DNA of 64,000 nt from Klebsormidium nitens (lineage: Eukaryota; Streptophyta; Klebsormidiophyceae; Klebsormidiales; Klebsormidiaceae), in NCBI GenBank assembly GCA_000708835.1, contig DF237047.1:70447-134446 (forward strand), in the 5' to 3' direction. Both the position numbers and the translations under genes were made by a program. The notes under the pieces were generated by a model. The model saw nothing but the letters and a program-made list of their open reading frames with translations. It made no database searches and had not been told where the DNA came from. This document shows positions 24,437-35,728 of this stretch, piece by piece (positions within the stretch are counted from its first letter, which is position 1; each line of letters begins with the position of its first letter).

Positions 24437-25651
24437 TCAAAGTCCTATTATGTGCCTGCGCAGGAGATCGTGCTTCCTAGCGAGCTCGTTGTCTCCGACT
24501 GCCCCTGCTGCAAGTGCGCTCATTCCTGGAAAGGTGATTCCGGTCAGCGGGTCCACGATGGCATAGAAATTGAGGTTACTATCAATGGAAGCATTATTGT
24601 TGGCACGTGCGGGTCCAGTCGCTGCCCATTGGGCGAAGGTATCGATGGTGGCGGGGAATTGCCCGGGGGGGGGAAGGCTGGGGGCACCGTTGAAGCGGTG
24701 GAGGGGATCCAAGGGGCTGTTCGGGGGCCCATTGAAGGCAGCCCGATTGGCTCTCGAGCGGATCAGGTTCTCGAGATTCAGAACTGCCGCCGCCACAGCC
24801 GGGCCCACCGCTGCCGCCACCGCGGGGCCCACCGCTGCCGCCACTGCGGGGCCCACCGCTGCCGCCACCGCCGGAGGCATCGCTGCCGCCACCGCAGGGG
24901 GAATAGCTGCTCCTACTGCGGGGGGCATCGCTGCGGCGACCGCTGCAATAACCACCGGCCCCATGACTCCGGGGGCTGCTGCAGTGATGGCGGGGGGAAG
25001 AGCCGCGGCAAGGGCAGCGGGCAGCGTGGCGGCGAGGCCAGCGGCAATCGCGCCCGGCATGGCAGCGCCTGCGGCTCCGATGGCGGGGGCCAACCACACG
25101 GCGGGGCCTGAGAGACAGTCAACATGGATTTCAAGACCCTCTATATTCTTTAGATTGCACATCCTCTGCGGAACCAGCTCCATCATAAACAGACCTTTCC
25201 AATTACAATTGAGACCGTAACCAGGACCTTATGTGACAATCTGCCAGACTGGAACACAGGTTTCACAACACATCATTCTACAGGAGAGCCAGTGCTCACC
25301 AGCTAGGTTTGTCGCAGCCCGAGTGGCAGCCACCTCTGCTCTTCCAAGCCGGTTCACTGTAACTGAGGCGGGCCGAGCGTCTGCAAGCAAGAATTGACGC
25401 GTCAACAAGTTGGAACCCGAAATCAAACCTGAGCAAGGGCTCTGAACCAACATTGTCCTTGATCAGATTACGTGGAACCAGCTTCCGCTTTCTTCAGACT
25501 GATTCTGGGCTTTCTTAGACTTACCGCGCCGCCTATTGAGCTTGTGCACATGCGTGCTCAGGCGACCGACGTCGTCGAACGTCTCCAACCCCGCGATTGG
25601 CACTGGCGGGGGAGCGACTGCCGGGAGCGCCCCGGTTGGAACCACAGCCAT
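24437..25651 (-). CDS. Ala-rich protein with octapeptide repeats
   Basis: Exons 25525-25651, 25300-25380 and 24437-25107 join in phase to 292 residues. The N-terminus is Pro/Val-rich, followed by a short basic motif (HKLNRRR). The centre is almost entirely Ala, Pro, Gly and Val, with units such as GPAVAAAV and PPAVAAAM arising from a roughly 24-bp minisatellite. The C-terminal part is ordinary: LENLIRSRANRAAFNG, FPATIDTFAQW, YAIVDPLTGITFPGM and a charged helix ending ARKHDLLRRHIIGL, which vaguely recalls a SAP-like ending seen in unrelated repetitive proteins (weak inference). No signal peptide is evident. Function unknown. The opposite strand is also open here because of the repeat composition; I prefer the minus strand because of clean GT-AG splicing and the non-repetitive flanks. 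Confidence 0.6.
24786..24930 (-). repeat. Coding minisatellite, about 24-bp unit
   Basis: Several imperfect copies of a GC-rich unit of about 24 bp, containing GCTGCCGCCAC and GGGCCCACC on the plus strand, sit within exon 3 of the Ala-rich gene. Each codes eight residues, so copy-number change keeps the frame. Confidence 0.75.
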
Positions 25652-27568
25652 CGAGTTTCCCCGTGCCTACAGCCAATCTGCACCACATGACAGGATACTT
25701 GACTAGCTCTCAAACCTTGGTTGCTCATCCAAGCTTGCTTACGGGAATCATCAGGATAATAATGAGGGCGGCCATGAAGCTGCATGGCACTCCTTGCAGA
25801 TTTTGTTCCAACAAAGCAGTTAGTTAAACTAACGACAATTTCTTGATGCTCTTGCCGATTTACCAGCTGCAGTCAGATGCAGGGGCATCCTCAGATTCAA
25901 ACACAGGGCTTCGCTCTTAAACGCTGCTCCATTTGGGAACTGGAGAGGCTGCATATTGTGCATCTGGGTAGAGGACACAACAGAGTTCTAGGACGCTACA
26001 GCTCTCATTGCGACAGGAATGGGAAGGTGGTAATGCACTATTGGAAGACGACAGTCTGAGGCCGAAACAAGAGAAAGAAAAGGAAATGACTCCCCACCTG
26101 AATCTGAGCTGGAGCATGAGCGGCATGACATTCTTACCAGGAAGAACGTCGACGGTTTTGTAGCCCTTCGAGGACTTCTCCCTGGCCGCTGTAGTCAATC
26201 GTAACTTGGAGTAAGACCCACTCCTGCAGCACCTGAATAAGCACGTTGCAGATGTAAGGTGGCCCGCAATAGTTCAGCCAAATACTACATGCTCATCCCC
26301 TCAAAGAGACTGAAGGAGCACCACTGCAGAATCGCATGGCTACCAAAAATCGCAAAGCTTTCAATCCCTTGCATAATGTCTTCTGACCAGCTTGTGTCCA
26401 TCGAGGCACGGGATCATTTGCAGACACGGCAACCATGGATCGGCTTCTTCCTGTGGAGTAATTGCTGTAAGATAGATAGTATCCGTGGCCTGACCAGCCT
26501 CAGTTGCCAGCAATGCAGTTAGAAGCAGTAACAACAGATACCAACATGAATAACTGTTCGCCAATTCATGTACAGCAGACACTTATGACGCTGTCTAAAC
26601 TCCTAATTTGGGCAGCGTCAGAGCTTCGTAAGCTGCCAGACTGGAAATGGAAGCTTGCTTGAGAATTCCTGATTTGACTAACATCCTTGCAACAGCAAGA
26701 TCATGCAATCTGTACTTCACATGGGATTTGCAAAGCTTTGCAGATGAAGACCACCACTTGACACCCTCTGATACAGAGCTACTTTATGCAGGTTTCTTGG
26801 AATATCAGAAAATGACAGAACGTTGAGTGAAGGATACATAATCAAAGAAAGAGCGCCTATCAGCTGATATGCACAAAATAGTGATGACGGTGTTGTATTT
26901 TGATTGTTTATGCTGAAGCTCAGACTGGACCAAAGCACAAGCTCACATGATTCTCAGATGCTCCATTGCTCACCGCTAAATCAAAATTAGTTAAGACTCT
27001 AATATATGTGCGCCCCGAAAACACGATCCTCAATGCCTTTTTCTATTCTCACGCCATGAAGCAGAAACTTTGATTAAAAGACTTACCCGCTCGAGCGTAA
27101 TCTGTTACTTCTAGCGTCCCCTTGCCGTCTTCCGCGTCCTCTCAGCAATGGAGTGTGCCAATCTTCCAGCTGCCAATTTCGCTGGTTGTAAGATGCTGCA
27201 GCCTTCAAGCAGCTCATTCCCGCTCATTCCCAAACGCCAATGACGACAGTAAGGGGAGCTTGTCAAGCCAGATCGAACCCAAGTCTCCTGAGCCAGATGC
27301 TAAGGCCTTCAAAACATATTGGTGGTTTAGACGACCAAGTCCTCGCCGGAGAACTTGCACCTGAACCCCGCTTAAAAGCTGACCCGCCTGCAGATTTCAA
27401 CAGAGCGCTGAACAAACTCTAGGCAGCTTCTTCCTGCTCCTTTCTCTTCGTCCTATGTTCAAACCTAACTTTTTGGCATGCCACATTTTCAGCTGGACGA
27501 AGAGCGTCAGGCAAAAGTCCCAGCGACCTTGTGCTGGGGAAGGCAGACAGGCAGAAAGGCATCTAGGT

Positions 27569-27622
27569 AGAAGAGGTTCAGTTTCTCTAGACAAGCCGAC
27601 ATCCTCCAAGGAAGCCGCGATT
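27569..27622 (+). repeat. Arm of an inverted repeat (partner 28047-28094)
   Basis: The sequence around ACATCCTCCAAGGAAGCCGCGATT matches the reverse complement of 28047-28094 over about 48 bp with a few differences. The arms are about 425 bp apart. Likely element remnant. Confidence 0.7.
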
Positions 27623-28046
27623 CGACCTTGTGCCAGCGTGGCAGTCCAACGCAGATTCCAGCCGTCGGATGTTCGATCATTCAATATCGGACGGTACACC
27701 ATGCCCCAACGGAAAATAAACCGGCTACCGGTCCAAGGGGTCCGACGACGAGACCGGGGCTGGACAGGCTTCAACCACCGTACCAGCGGTCTGTACCGCA
27801 TCATATCTTGGTCAAAGCTGAACCCAAATGACTACCTGTGGGGTTCTGTTTAACGGTTGAACGTAAACCAACGCACTCAACGCATAACTGAGAGCGTCAC
27901 ATTAACCCAAACCCGTCACTACTGGGTCCACATTTCTGCCCGCAGACTCCCGGACCCCGGTCAGAGCACGAACATGCATGCCCGGCAACCAAGGCACTAG
28001 CTAGCTAGTGCCCGGTTTGTCATGCTGGAATCGTAGAAATGCTCAA

Positions 28047-28452
28047 AATCGCGGCTTCCTTGGAGGATGTTCGCTTAGAGAAACTAAACTTCTTAGATAT
28101 AGAACTTAGGCCATTGACTTGTAAAAGTGTTTACATGCTACTTTTACGCGCAAGGTGCGTCAGCATCTTTGGCCAATATGACCCCCCGAGTACTATGCTC
28201 TCCTCGGTACGGTCTATAAAATTTTGGGGAAGGGTTAGGCAACCGTTTGACAACCAAGTGGTTTCGGAGGGTCAGCTGGATCACGGTTACCGGTAAAGAT
28301 TCCAAGCTGCTACTGAGCTTCGGTCTTCGTGCTTCAGTGCTGTTTGCTGACCCCGGTTACTGTTCGGTCATGTAACAAGGTTAAAGCTGCTAGTTTATCT
28401 TTACCCGGTAGATAGAAGGGAGTAGCATAAGGTCGCTCGGTGCTTTTGTTAA
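28047..28452 (-). repeat. Dispersed repeat, copy A
   Basis: The reverse complement of about 28110-28452 aligns over more than 300 bp with 34541-34890: shared blocks include TCTACCGGG, ACATGAC.GAACAGT, CAACAGCACTGAAGC, AACCGTGAT, GCTGACCCTC and GCTGACGCACCTTGCGCG. This is an interspersed repeat with two inverted copies in the window. No open reading frame or clear termini were found; it could be a MITE or a decayed element. Confidence 0.75.
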
Positions 28453-29380
28453 TCGTGTTTTTGGACCAAAAAATCGCCTTTAAAGCCCTGCAAATGATTC
28501 AGGCGTGAAGAGGAGGATGTGCTGGCACCTAGAACGGCGGGAGAATGGTCCTACATCTGTCCTGACGCTCATCAAGGGATGAGCATTTGCCATGTACAGG
28601 GCCTCAGAGCTGTCACTAGGAGCCACTTCGGCAGATCTGGCTATATGTGAGGCCTTGTTTTCAAGCCCCAACCGCAAACCCCAAAACCGTTTTGGCAGGC
28701 GCGGTCCGTTTTTGGGCAAGGGTGATCCAGTAACTTTTATACGTGATCCGGTTTTGGGCGGTCTACGGTAAGCGCCAGTAACATGATGATTGGCCCCGCA
28801 TATATGCAGCGAAGCCGGTTTTGGGTTTCATATTCGCCATGATTCGCCGATGCATCGATGGTGCATCATCGTTCAAAACTGCTCGATCGGAGGACCTCAC
28901 AAATTTGATTATAAACGAAGCATGGTAGACTGCAGCGCAGCACAACATAGCGCCTGAGAATACTAACACGCTTGTGCGAAAACCGATGGGCTTCGAGTCG
29001 ACTTGTGTAACCATGCAGGATATCGCGCTTGCGCTCGGGCTTCCAGTCCTTCAACATCTCATAGTACCGGCTTGAAATGCTATGCTACGGTGCATCGTGA
29101 CCATGACAACATGGAAGAACCAGGCCGCATATGTCTCGAGCAAGACATGAGTGGGACCGTTTGATATCTCCAATACTGTCGATGCTTACCCGACAAGCTA
29201 CTCGTTGCGTGTAGGTATCAGTACACGTATGTTGAAAGCTCTATAGATGTTGGCACATTAAGATTGTAGATTTGTATCAATAAGAGGTCATTCCTCTCAA
29301 TTGGCGGTCAATATGACGAGCGCCAGTCTGATGCCTTAAAGAGTCGAGCGTACCCTTCAAAAGAGCTAAGATTGTAGGAC

Positions 29381-32300
29381 TCATCCAAAGTGTAGAAGCT
29401 CCACATTATGCTTTTCACCGTCCATAAACGGCGTTCTTCGGCTCGAATGTAGAAGGGACAACTGCATACAAGACAAAGAAGTCGGTGCTTGCAGCGGAGC
29501 TTTCGAGTCCGATTGACTTTTTAAGTGCTGGGGGCTATAAGCGATTGGGAAAGCGAAGATTAAATCCAGGCGATTGCACAGATGCACAGACTCCCGCACA
29601 AAGGTCGTGGTCACAGGGATAAGGAGAAGAGACAAGGGAAGGAAAGATGGAGACCGTATGAGCAGGGTCAAACGAGGGAGTATCTTCAACTGAGCTATCT
29701 GATTGTGTTCAAACCCAGTCGTGCGCCCTGCTCATGTGCCACCGGATAGCCGTCGATAAGCTGGCTGCCAGCTCTTCATGCTGACAGCTCTTCGTGCTAA
29801 AAAGTTGACAGCTGTCGATATTATCAAAACATCGGCTGCTCTCTACAGCAACGGATATTATCGAAACTTGCGAAAGGCGGCATTGTGTCGGATCTTTCGC
29901 GTACCTTTCGCCGAGGTTCCGGCTGCCCTGCCTCGCGCCCCTCCAGCAGTTCGACGAAGCGGGCCCTGTTTCCAGGGCACCGGTCCGTCGGATCGCTGAT
30001 GATGGCTTGGCTGTGCGTCCTGCAACGCCACAAGTACCAAGTCAGCAATCCGACAGGCTTGATACTTCCGAGTCAAGGCTGAAATGTTACAATCGCATCT
30101 CAGATCGTGGATTAATCTAGGCAAAGATGGTTGGAATATGTGTTTCCGACCACCGAAAGACAACGACACAACTTCGATTTAGCATCACAAACTGGGCAAC
30201 TCATACTGCAAGTCGCAAGCGTTCAGCAAAAAGGGATCCGCCTTCGAGCCAGCAATCAATCCGCAATGTCGGAAGCAGTGAACAGCATTGCATCAAAGAA
30301 AAGGAACGCGTTCAATCGGAGAAATGCAACCTGAATAATTGCAAAGAGTTGCAAGGAGGGATGCTTCTTGAAAGCAGACAATTCACCTTCCACCTCCTAG
30401 GGAGGATGTTTCACCAAAAAACGAGCCTTGACCCGAAGTTCATATTGACCAGTCTCCGTTGATCCGTGTCAGCTATCGCGCGTAGAGCTGGCTTCGACGA
30501 TGCATAATGAAGTACCGTCAGTCCAAAAGCGCTTGTCGTTGCTAAAGAGAGTCGTGTCACCGCGCCTCACCCGTCTTTCAAAAGCGTCGGCAGGACGTCG
30601 GCAACCTTGGGTACGGACGTCTTCTCGTACAGCACGTCGCACGCCAGCACCTGGGGACACGTGGCAAAAGGTAGGACACCGTCGGACGAGATCTCTTGAA
30701 AAAGGGCTCAAGTCCGTTCGAAAGGAGATACCGGAATCCCCAGTGTGCTTTAACTCAGAACGCGAGTGACGGTAGTGATGCAAAGCTTCTCGTGTAGAAC
30801 GTTGCACGCCAGCACTAATTGACACGTGGCAAAGTTCGGAAGCGATAGGCCGTCGCCGGCGAGTCGCTTGTAAAACCGCTCGTAGTCCTGAAAGGAACCC
30901 CGATTGGGTTTCCACCGAGAATAAGAGTAACGATACGGAGCTGCTTGTACTAACAATGCACGCGAGCACCTGCGGACACGTGGCACAAATTCAGACGCTA
31001 TCAGACGCTGCCACGCACAGTCAGGCCTCGCGGCACTTTCCATCAAAGCAAGCAGGCTTGTCGTATGTCAAGAGAATCTCTCGGTTGCTCTGAAAGAAGG
31101 AACTGTGCCACAAGAATCGACAAGGAGAACCTGGCACCAATCCAGCAAAGCCTTTATGGCGCAGGAACAACACCGCAACTGCTATCTTCATTGATTCTGG
31201 AAGTCTGATCTGGACGAAAAGAACGAGCAACATTGTCAACGGTAAACGACAGACAGACGGAAGAGTAGCAAGTAATTGCAGCTATCATGCAAGCCAACTG
31301 AGTTCGACGCAAAGAACGAAGCCGAACTACGACGTGAGACAGGTCCACCACAAGAACACGACGCCTCACCACGTCAAAAACCGCTCTCGACCTACTTTTG
31401 TCGCTCCAGTCAAACAGCTCCGCTCTCAACACCGGACCCACCCCCGCTTTTCCAGGCCCTCCTCCGCTATTTTCCCCTTTCCGAGAACTTTCCCCGCTTA
31501 CGCTCCCTGTTCGCAACTCTCCTTCGCTTCCCCCCCCCTTTTCTCTACCTTCTGGCTCATCCCCGCTAGGTTCTGAGAAGGACCACAGGCTCGTGAGGAG
31601 CGAATCGGAGAAGGGAAGGGAGTGGTGGAACGCGCCGAAAGTGCCGACGTCGACGCCGTTGGCACGGGCGGTCATAAGCGCGCACGCGAGGGCCAGGGGC
31701 TCCCGGTCGTATAGGACCACCTGGCAGGGGGACAAATCATCTCGTATTGATCCTTTTGCATTTACTTAAGGTGAACCGTAATCAGTTGACCGGCCAGATT
31801 GAGTCAGTCTTCGACAAAAAAACAGTTACGACGACGACTGTACTTGCCGGCGAGCAATGTTCCGTCTGCTGAGCTTCGAGAACGTGCAGCTTCGGTACCG
31901 AAAGCGACGAAACCAAACGCCCGCAAGTGTTTTCAGCTGATAGTCACTGGAGGATTAGGTGGACTTTGAATTTTTGATTGGACAAAGTGGTAATCCGGTC
32001 GGACTTGCATATGTTGCTACTTGAACAGACAAGGACAGGCAGGAGAGTTTTAGCGAGGGACGAGCATCGAAATCTTCTCCGGTGAAGAACACGTTCTCAG
32101 GAGTGACGAAGGCTGACAGCGAATACCTGTGCATGTATGGTTATGCGGCATCTGCGAAGAGAATCTCTTGACACATGAAAGCTGAAAAATGGGACGAGTA
32201 GAGGAGTTTCGTACCTCACGAGCTCCTGCCAGAGCCGCAGCCAAGCCACCCAATCCTGCAATCGACCGATTTTCAGCACGTCTGAAATTACGATGCAAGA

Positions 32301-34366
32301 ATGGAAAAGCTAAGGAGCAGTCATTCTCAATCCTGATTCAGGCGACTCCATTGCAGAATACAGACTATCAGATCAGGGGCATAGATCACAATTCTATCAG
32401 ATTAGTGGTACCAGAGAAAGTCTCGAAAGAAGCCTGAAATTATAAAAGCTTCACAAGATTAGTCATGGGGAGTGCTAGGAAAGTAGATCGCTCACCTACC
32501 AAGGCCAGCGCCCAAGTCGCACACAGAGCGCCCCTTCACTAGTTCGGGACGAGTGGTAATCTGCCATCGCAAAACAAATGTCTTGACAAAATTCGAGATG
32601 GAATCAAGGTATTCACATATAAGCAAGAATTCACGGCTAGGTACAGAGTATATGCATTTTAAATTGTTTTTTATCTAGAACTAATGCAAAAATTCCACAA
32701 GATTCGCCATCGTGCTCAAGGATTCGATCCTGGATATGATTCAAATCCATTAGGAATCTTGTTGAGAGAGTAAGTCATGCGGCCCCGCCAGTGGATTGTT
32801 CCAGGCTTGCTGACTTGCTTGTAAAGCCAATCAGGGTCAGGAAAGAAGTAGAAGAAACCGCACCTCTTCCACTAGAGCTAGTGCAGAAGGCCACAGGCGA
32901 CACCAGTAGGGGTCCCTATCGAGGCGGTCTGCAAGAGAGAAGTGCAGAAACTCCATTTTACACTGGAGCCGAACTTCCAAGTTCTGCAGGCTTGATCTCT
33001 CCAAAGCTAGTTGTCCCGACGCGTTCTTCTTTGGCCGACTGAGGGAAGAACAGGAGCAACTGAGGTTCTGCTTGATGTAAGGTAGAGAAAAGAATGGAAA
33101 CGGACAAGGGAAGTCTGTCTACGGTGCGCTGACAAGGAAAGAGGAATAAAAAAAGGTAAAGTTGAGCAGTTTCTGTTCAACACCCACCTTGTTCTATGTA
33201 CATATCTAGAACTTGGTCCATGGCAGTCGGTTGCACAATGGTGAATGTTCTCCCTGCAACAGCAATCTGCAAGTGAACACCAAGGATAGACTTAAGACTG
33301 GTTCTTTTTAGGTTGCAGTCTGGACAAAAAGTATAGCGTTCTGTTCAAAGAGAAAGACCACTTGTCACTGAGTCTTGGACTATGGTGTGATGTGAACAAG
33401 GGCAAAGATGGGTAGTTGGCCAACTCTAGACTTTCTTGCAGCCAACAAGGTTCTAACTCAGCAACCATATGACTAACGGTTGTCTGATTCAAAGAGGAGC
33501 CATCAACAGCTAACAAACAACTGGAACCAACAGACATCCGTGCCCCCGTGCTTCTGAGGCTTGCAGGCATCAGAACCAGTGGTGGCCTTGATGAAGTACT
33601 CATCAAAGCGTGTAAGTGGACTTTGAGTATTCTGATATCAAGCAATCGGTCGCTTCGAAACCTGGCAAACCTCTCCAGGTCAGGCCTTCAAACCCCCACC
33701 AGCAGAGAGTCGATGAGACTCTCTGCTCATTGGCAAACTGGCCCAGGAAAATGCATCAATCTACCAAGAACAGCCTCACAGACTGGAAAGCTATCTGTGA
33801 GTTAGGCAACTGCCCCTTGAAACCTCATCAAAACTGACGAGAACCTACTTCAGTTCTCGCTTTGTAACTCTTACCTCCACTTTCTCAATCTCCAGTTCCT
33901 GGAACTCTACTTGATCATCTCCCCCCAGCGACTCTGCTTGCAGACACCCTTGAACAACTTCACTGCCCCCACTCAATGCTTGACTACTTACACTTAATCT
34001 TCGAGTAGAGTTTCCAGCTTTGATTGGAATGGGCTCGAGCGATCCAGCACTCCCTGAGTGGTGGTACTGAAAAGGTGATGGCTTTAGTGGTCGAAGGCCG
34101 GTGTCATTGACGCACGATGTTTCAACAAAGGACCGCATTGTATGTAAAATACCGAAGCTTTCAAAACTAGCCTGTCTCCATGGAGTGTGCTGGAAGTAGC
34201 ACCGGTGCCAAGTTTGCCTCGACAATCCTGCTTGGAGATGACGCCGCACAAAGTTTAGGGCGCTTTTCATCTCCAATGCCATCATGTCATGGCCCCCACG
34301 TAAAGCCATCATGAGGTGCCCCCAACCCTGCGAAGAGGGTCTGACTCCTAAAGCAGCTCCCACCAA
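29381..34366 (-). CDS. METTL21-like S-adenosylmethionine-dependent (lysine) methyltransferase
   Basis: Nine minus-strand exons join in phase: 33875-34366, 33188-33266, 32864-32928, 32500-32560, 32215-32255, 31370-31720, 30571-30650, 29905-30019 and 29381-29461, giving 454 residues. Seen: a 160-residue N-terminus of unknown role, GRTFTIVQPTAMDQVLD, DPYWCRLWPSALAL (typical family lead-in), the SAM-binding motif VCDLGAGLG followed by LGGLAAALAGARE, VVLYDREPLALACALM (motif II acidic residue), FDVVLACDVLYEK, IISDPTDRCPGNRARF and a short C-terminal strand NVELLHF. This matches Methyltransf_16 proteins, many of which methylate protein lysines; the substrate here is unknown. Exon 6 contains a Gly/Glu/Ser-rich insertion. 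Upstream copies of exon 7 lie in the preceding intron. The start could also be an inner ATG at about 34312. Confidence 0.85.
30651..31030 (-). repeat. Tandem decayed copies of methyltransferase exon 7
   Basis: True exon 7 starts at 30650 (minus) reading VLACDVLYEKTSVPKV. Copies begin at about 30815 (VLACNVLHEKLCITTV) and about 30969 (VLACIV, then diverged), spacings 165 and 154 bp, each preceded by the same CCACGTGTCC-like intronic lead. The first copy has lost the AG just before its exon start (TTAGTG), and the second keeps CAG but its reading has decayed. Confidence 0.82.
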
Positions 34367-35728
34367 GCCGCACCACTTTTCAGTGTCACTTCTGCTCTAT
34401 CCTGCCACTGCCGCAAGTAGTACATAGGAACGGAGTTGGTAAAGTGTTACCAGCCATGTGTTACCTAGGCCGGCACTGTCGGCCGCCAGATTGCCGAAGA
34501 TCCAGTCGTCGCGCGTGCGGTAGCGCGTCATTCAAGATACTTGACCAAAGGACCGAGCAACCCTATCATGCCCCTCCTCCTCTCTACCGGGCAAAAACTT
34601 TAACTAGCAAGCCAGCCTTCCTACATGACAGAACAGTGACCATTTCTCAAGTCAACTTCCAAACCGGGGTCTGAACGAGCAACAGCACTGAAGCCCCACC
34701 GAAGCTCGCCTTAACCGTGATCGAGCTGACCCTCAGAAACCATCTGGTTGTGTGCGGCTGGCTAACCCTTAACCAAAAAGCTGCAGATTGTCACTGAGGA
34801 GAGCAGAGCGCCCGGGGTGTCAAATTGGCCCACAGGTGCTGACGCACCTTGCGCGTAAAGTAGCATGTGAACACTTTTACAACTCCGTTCTTTGACCTTT
34901 TTGCGCCACTGCCACTGCCACTGGTTTGCTGGCCGACATCCTCCATTCTCCTCTTCCCTGCCGGTTAAGACTAACCGGGCTCATCGAACCTCGATCCGGT
35001 CTCCAGCTCACAGCAGCGCTGCTTAGATAACCGGGACCGTTAACCAGGTAAATAAAGTGGAACCGTCATGCAGCTCGACCCAAGGCTTGAAGCTCCTCTC
35101 GTTGTCTCAATCACCATCTCAGGTGGGCGCCTGCACTGCTGCAGACTTGAACAGCCAGCTCATTGGGCAAATTTGTGCATTCTTGAGGAGCTCGTGTGCT
35201 TAGAAAGCTGCTTGTGCTTAGGAGTATTTCCATGATAGCGAGGCGATAAGGGGCGAAGGGCGCCAGAGTCTTCACCCTGCATCTGCTTACAATCCAATCT
35301 GGGGAAACACTTCTGAGCTCATGGAATAGGGGTGACGCTGCGAGGGCGCAAACTGCTTCGCTTGTCCTCCGGTTTGGTGAATATTAGTCAGCACCGTAGA
35401 GCACCCTTCCTTTACCACCTCCAGTCCGGCATTGACCATCGTGTAATGTGGCTTGGGACGGGTTTACTTGAGGGGTAAGTCTGGTATGCTATCATTTCGT
35501 CCCCCCAAAGTACCTGCACTTGAGTAACCAAAGTGCGTGGCATCATACCTGGACATCAGTTTTCAAAGCCGCCGTCCGCTCATCCTGCTGATTTCTGGTT
35601 GTGCTATCAAGATTGAAGTCAGAAATACAAAGGGTGCTGTCGCATTCTGAACTCTTTGCCTTCCAGAAACCTCAAGCTCATGTCCTCTTTGGACCCTGCA
35701 GATGATCTCATGGTGAAACACCACCAGG
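34367..35728. other. Divergent intergenic region carrying a dispersed repeat
   Basis: The region lies between the methyltransferase (minus) and PPR (plus) genes. The left part (34541-34890) is a repeat copy described separately; a CCGGTTA-AGAC-TAACCGG hairpin lies at about 34961-34978. No coding frame is supported. Confidence 0.4.
34541..34890 (+). repeat. Dispersed repeat, copy B
   Basis: Homologous in inverted orientation to 28110-28452. It sits 175 bp upstream of the methyltransferase start, so it may have contributed promoter sequence. Confidence 0.75.

Larger units (their letters stand above)
25652..29380. other. Gene-poor stretch, no confident gene
   Basis: I could not build a gene here. 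On the minus strand there are isolated pieces with plausible donors, such as one ending YKTVDVLPG at about 26144 and one at about 27088 (TLEVTDYARAG), and a hydrophobic leader-like frame at 26361-26582, but they do not join in phase into a recognisable protein. The right part carries dispersed repeats (27569-27622, 28047-28452). Confidence 0.35.

Noticed and set aside
24452-25220. Long plus-strand frames opposite the Ala-rich gene
   Set aside because: They are complement shadows of the GC-rich minisatellite without splice support.
26361-26582. Minus-strand frame with a hydrophobic leader-like segment
   Set aside because: A run of Leu alone is weak evidence; no in-phase neighbours, no recognisable mature part.
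32715-32735. GGATTCGATCC word resembling a tRNA T-arm
   Set aside because: No matching D-arm, anticodon stem or acceptor stem around it; no tRNA gene found in the window.
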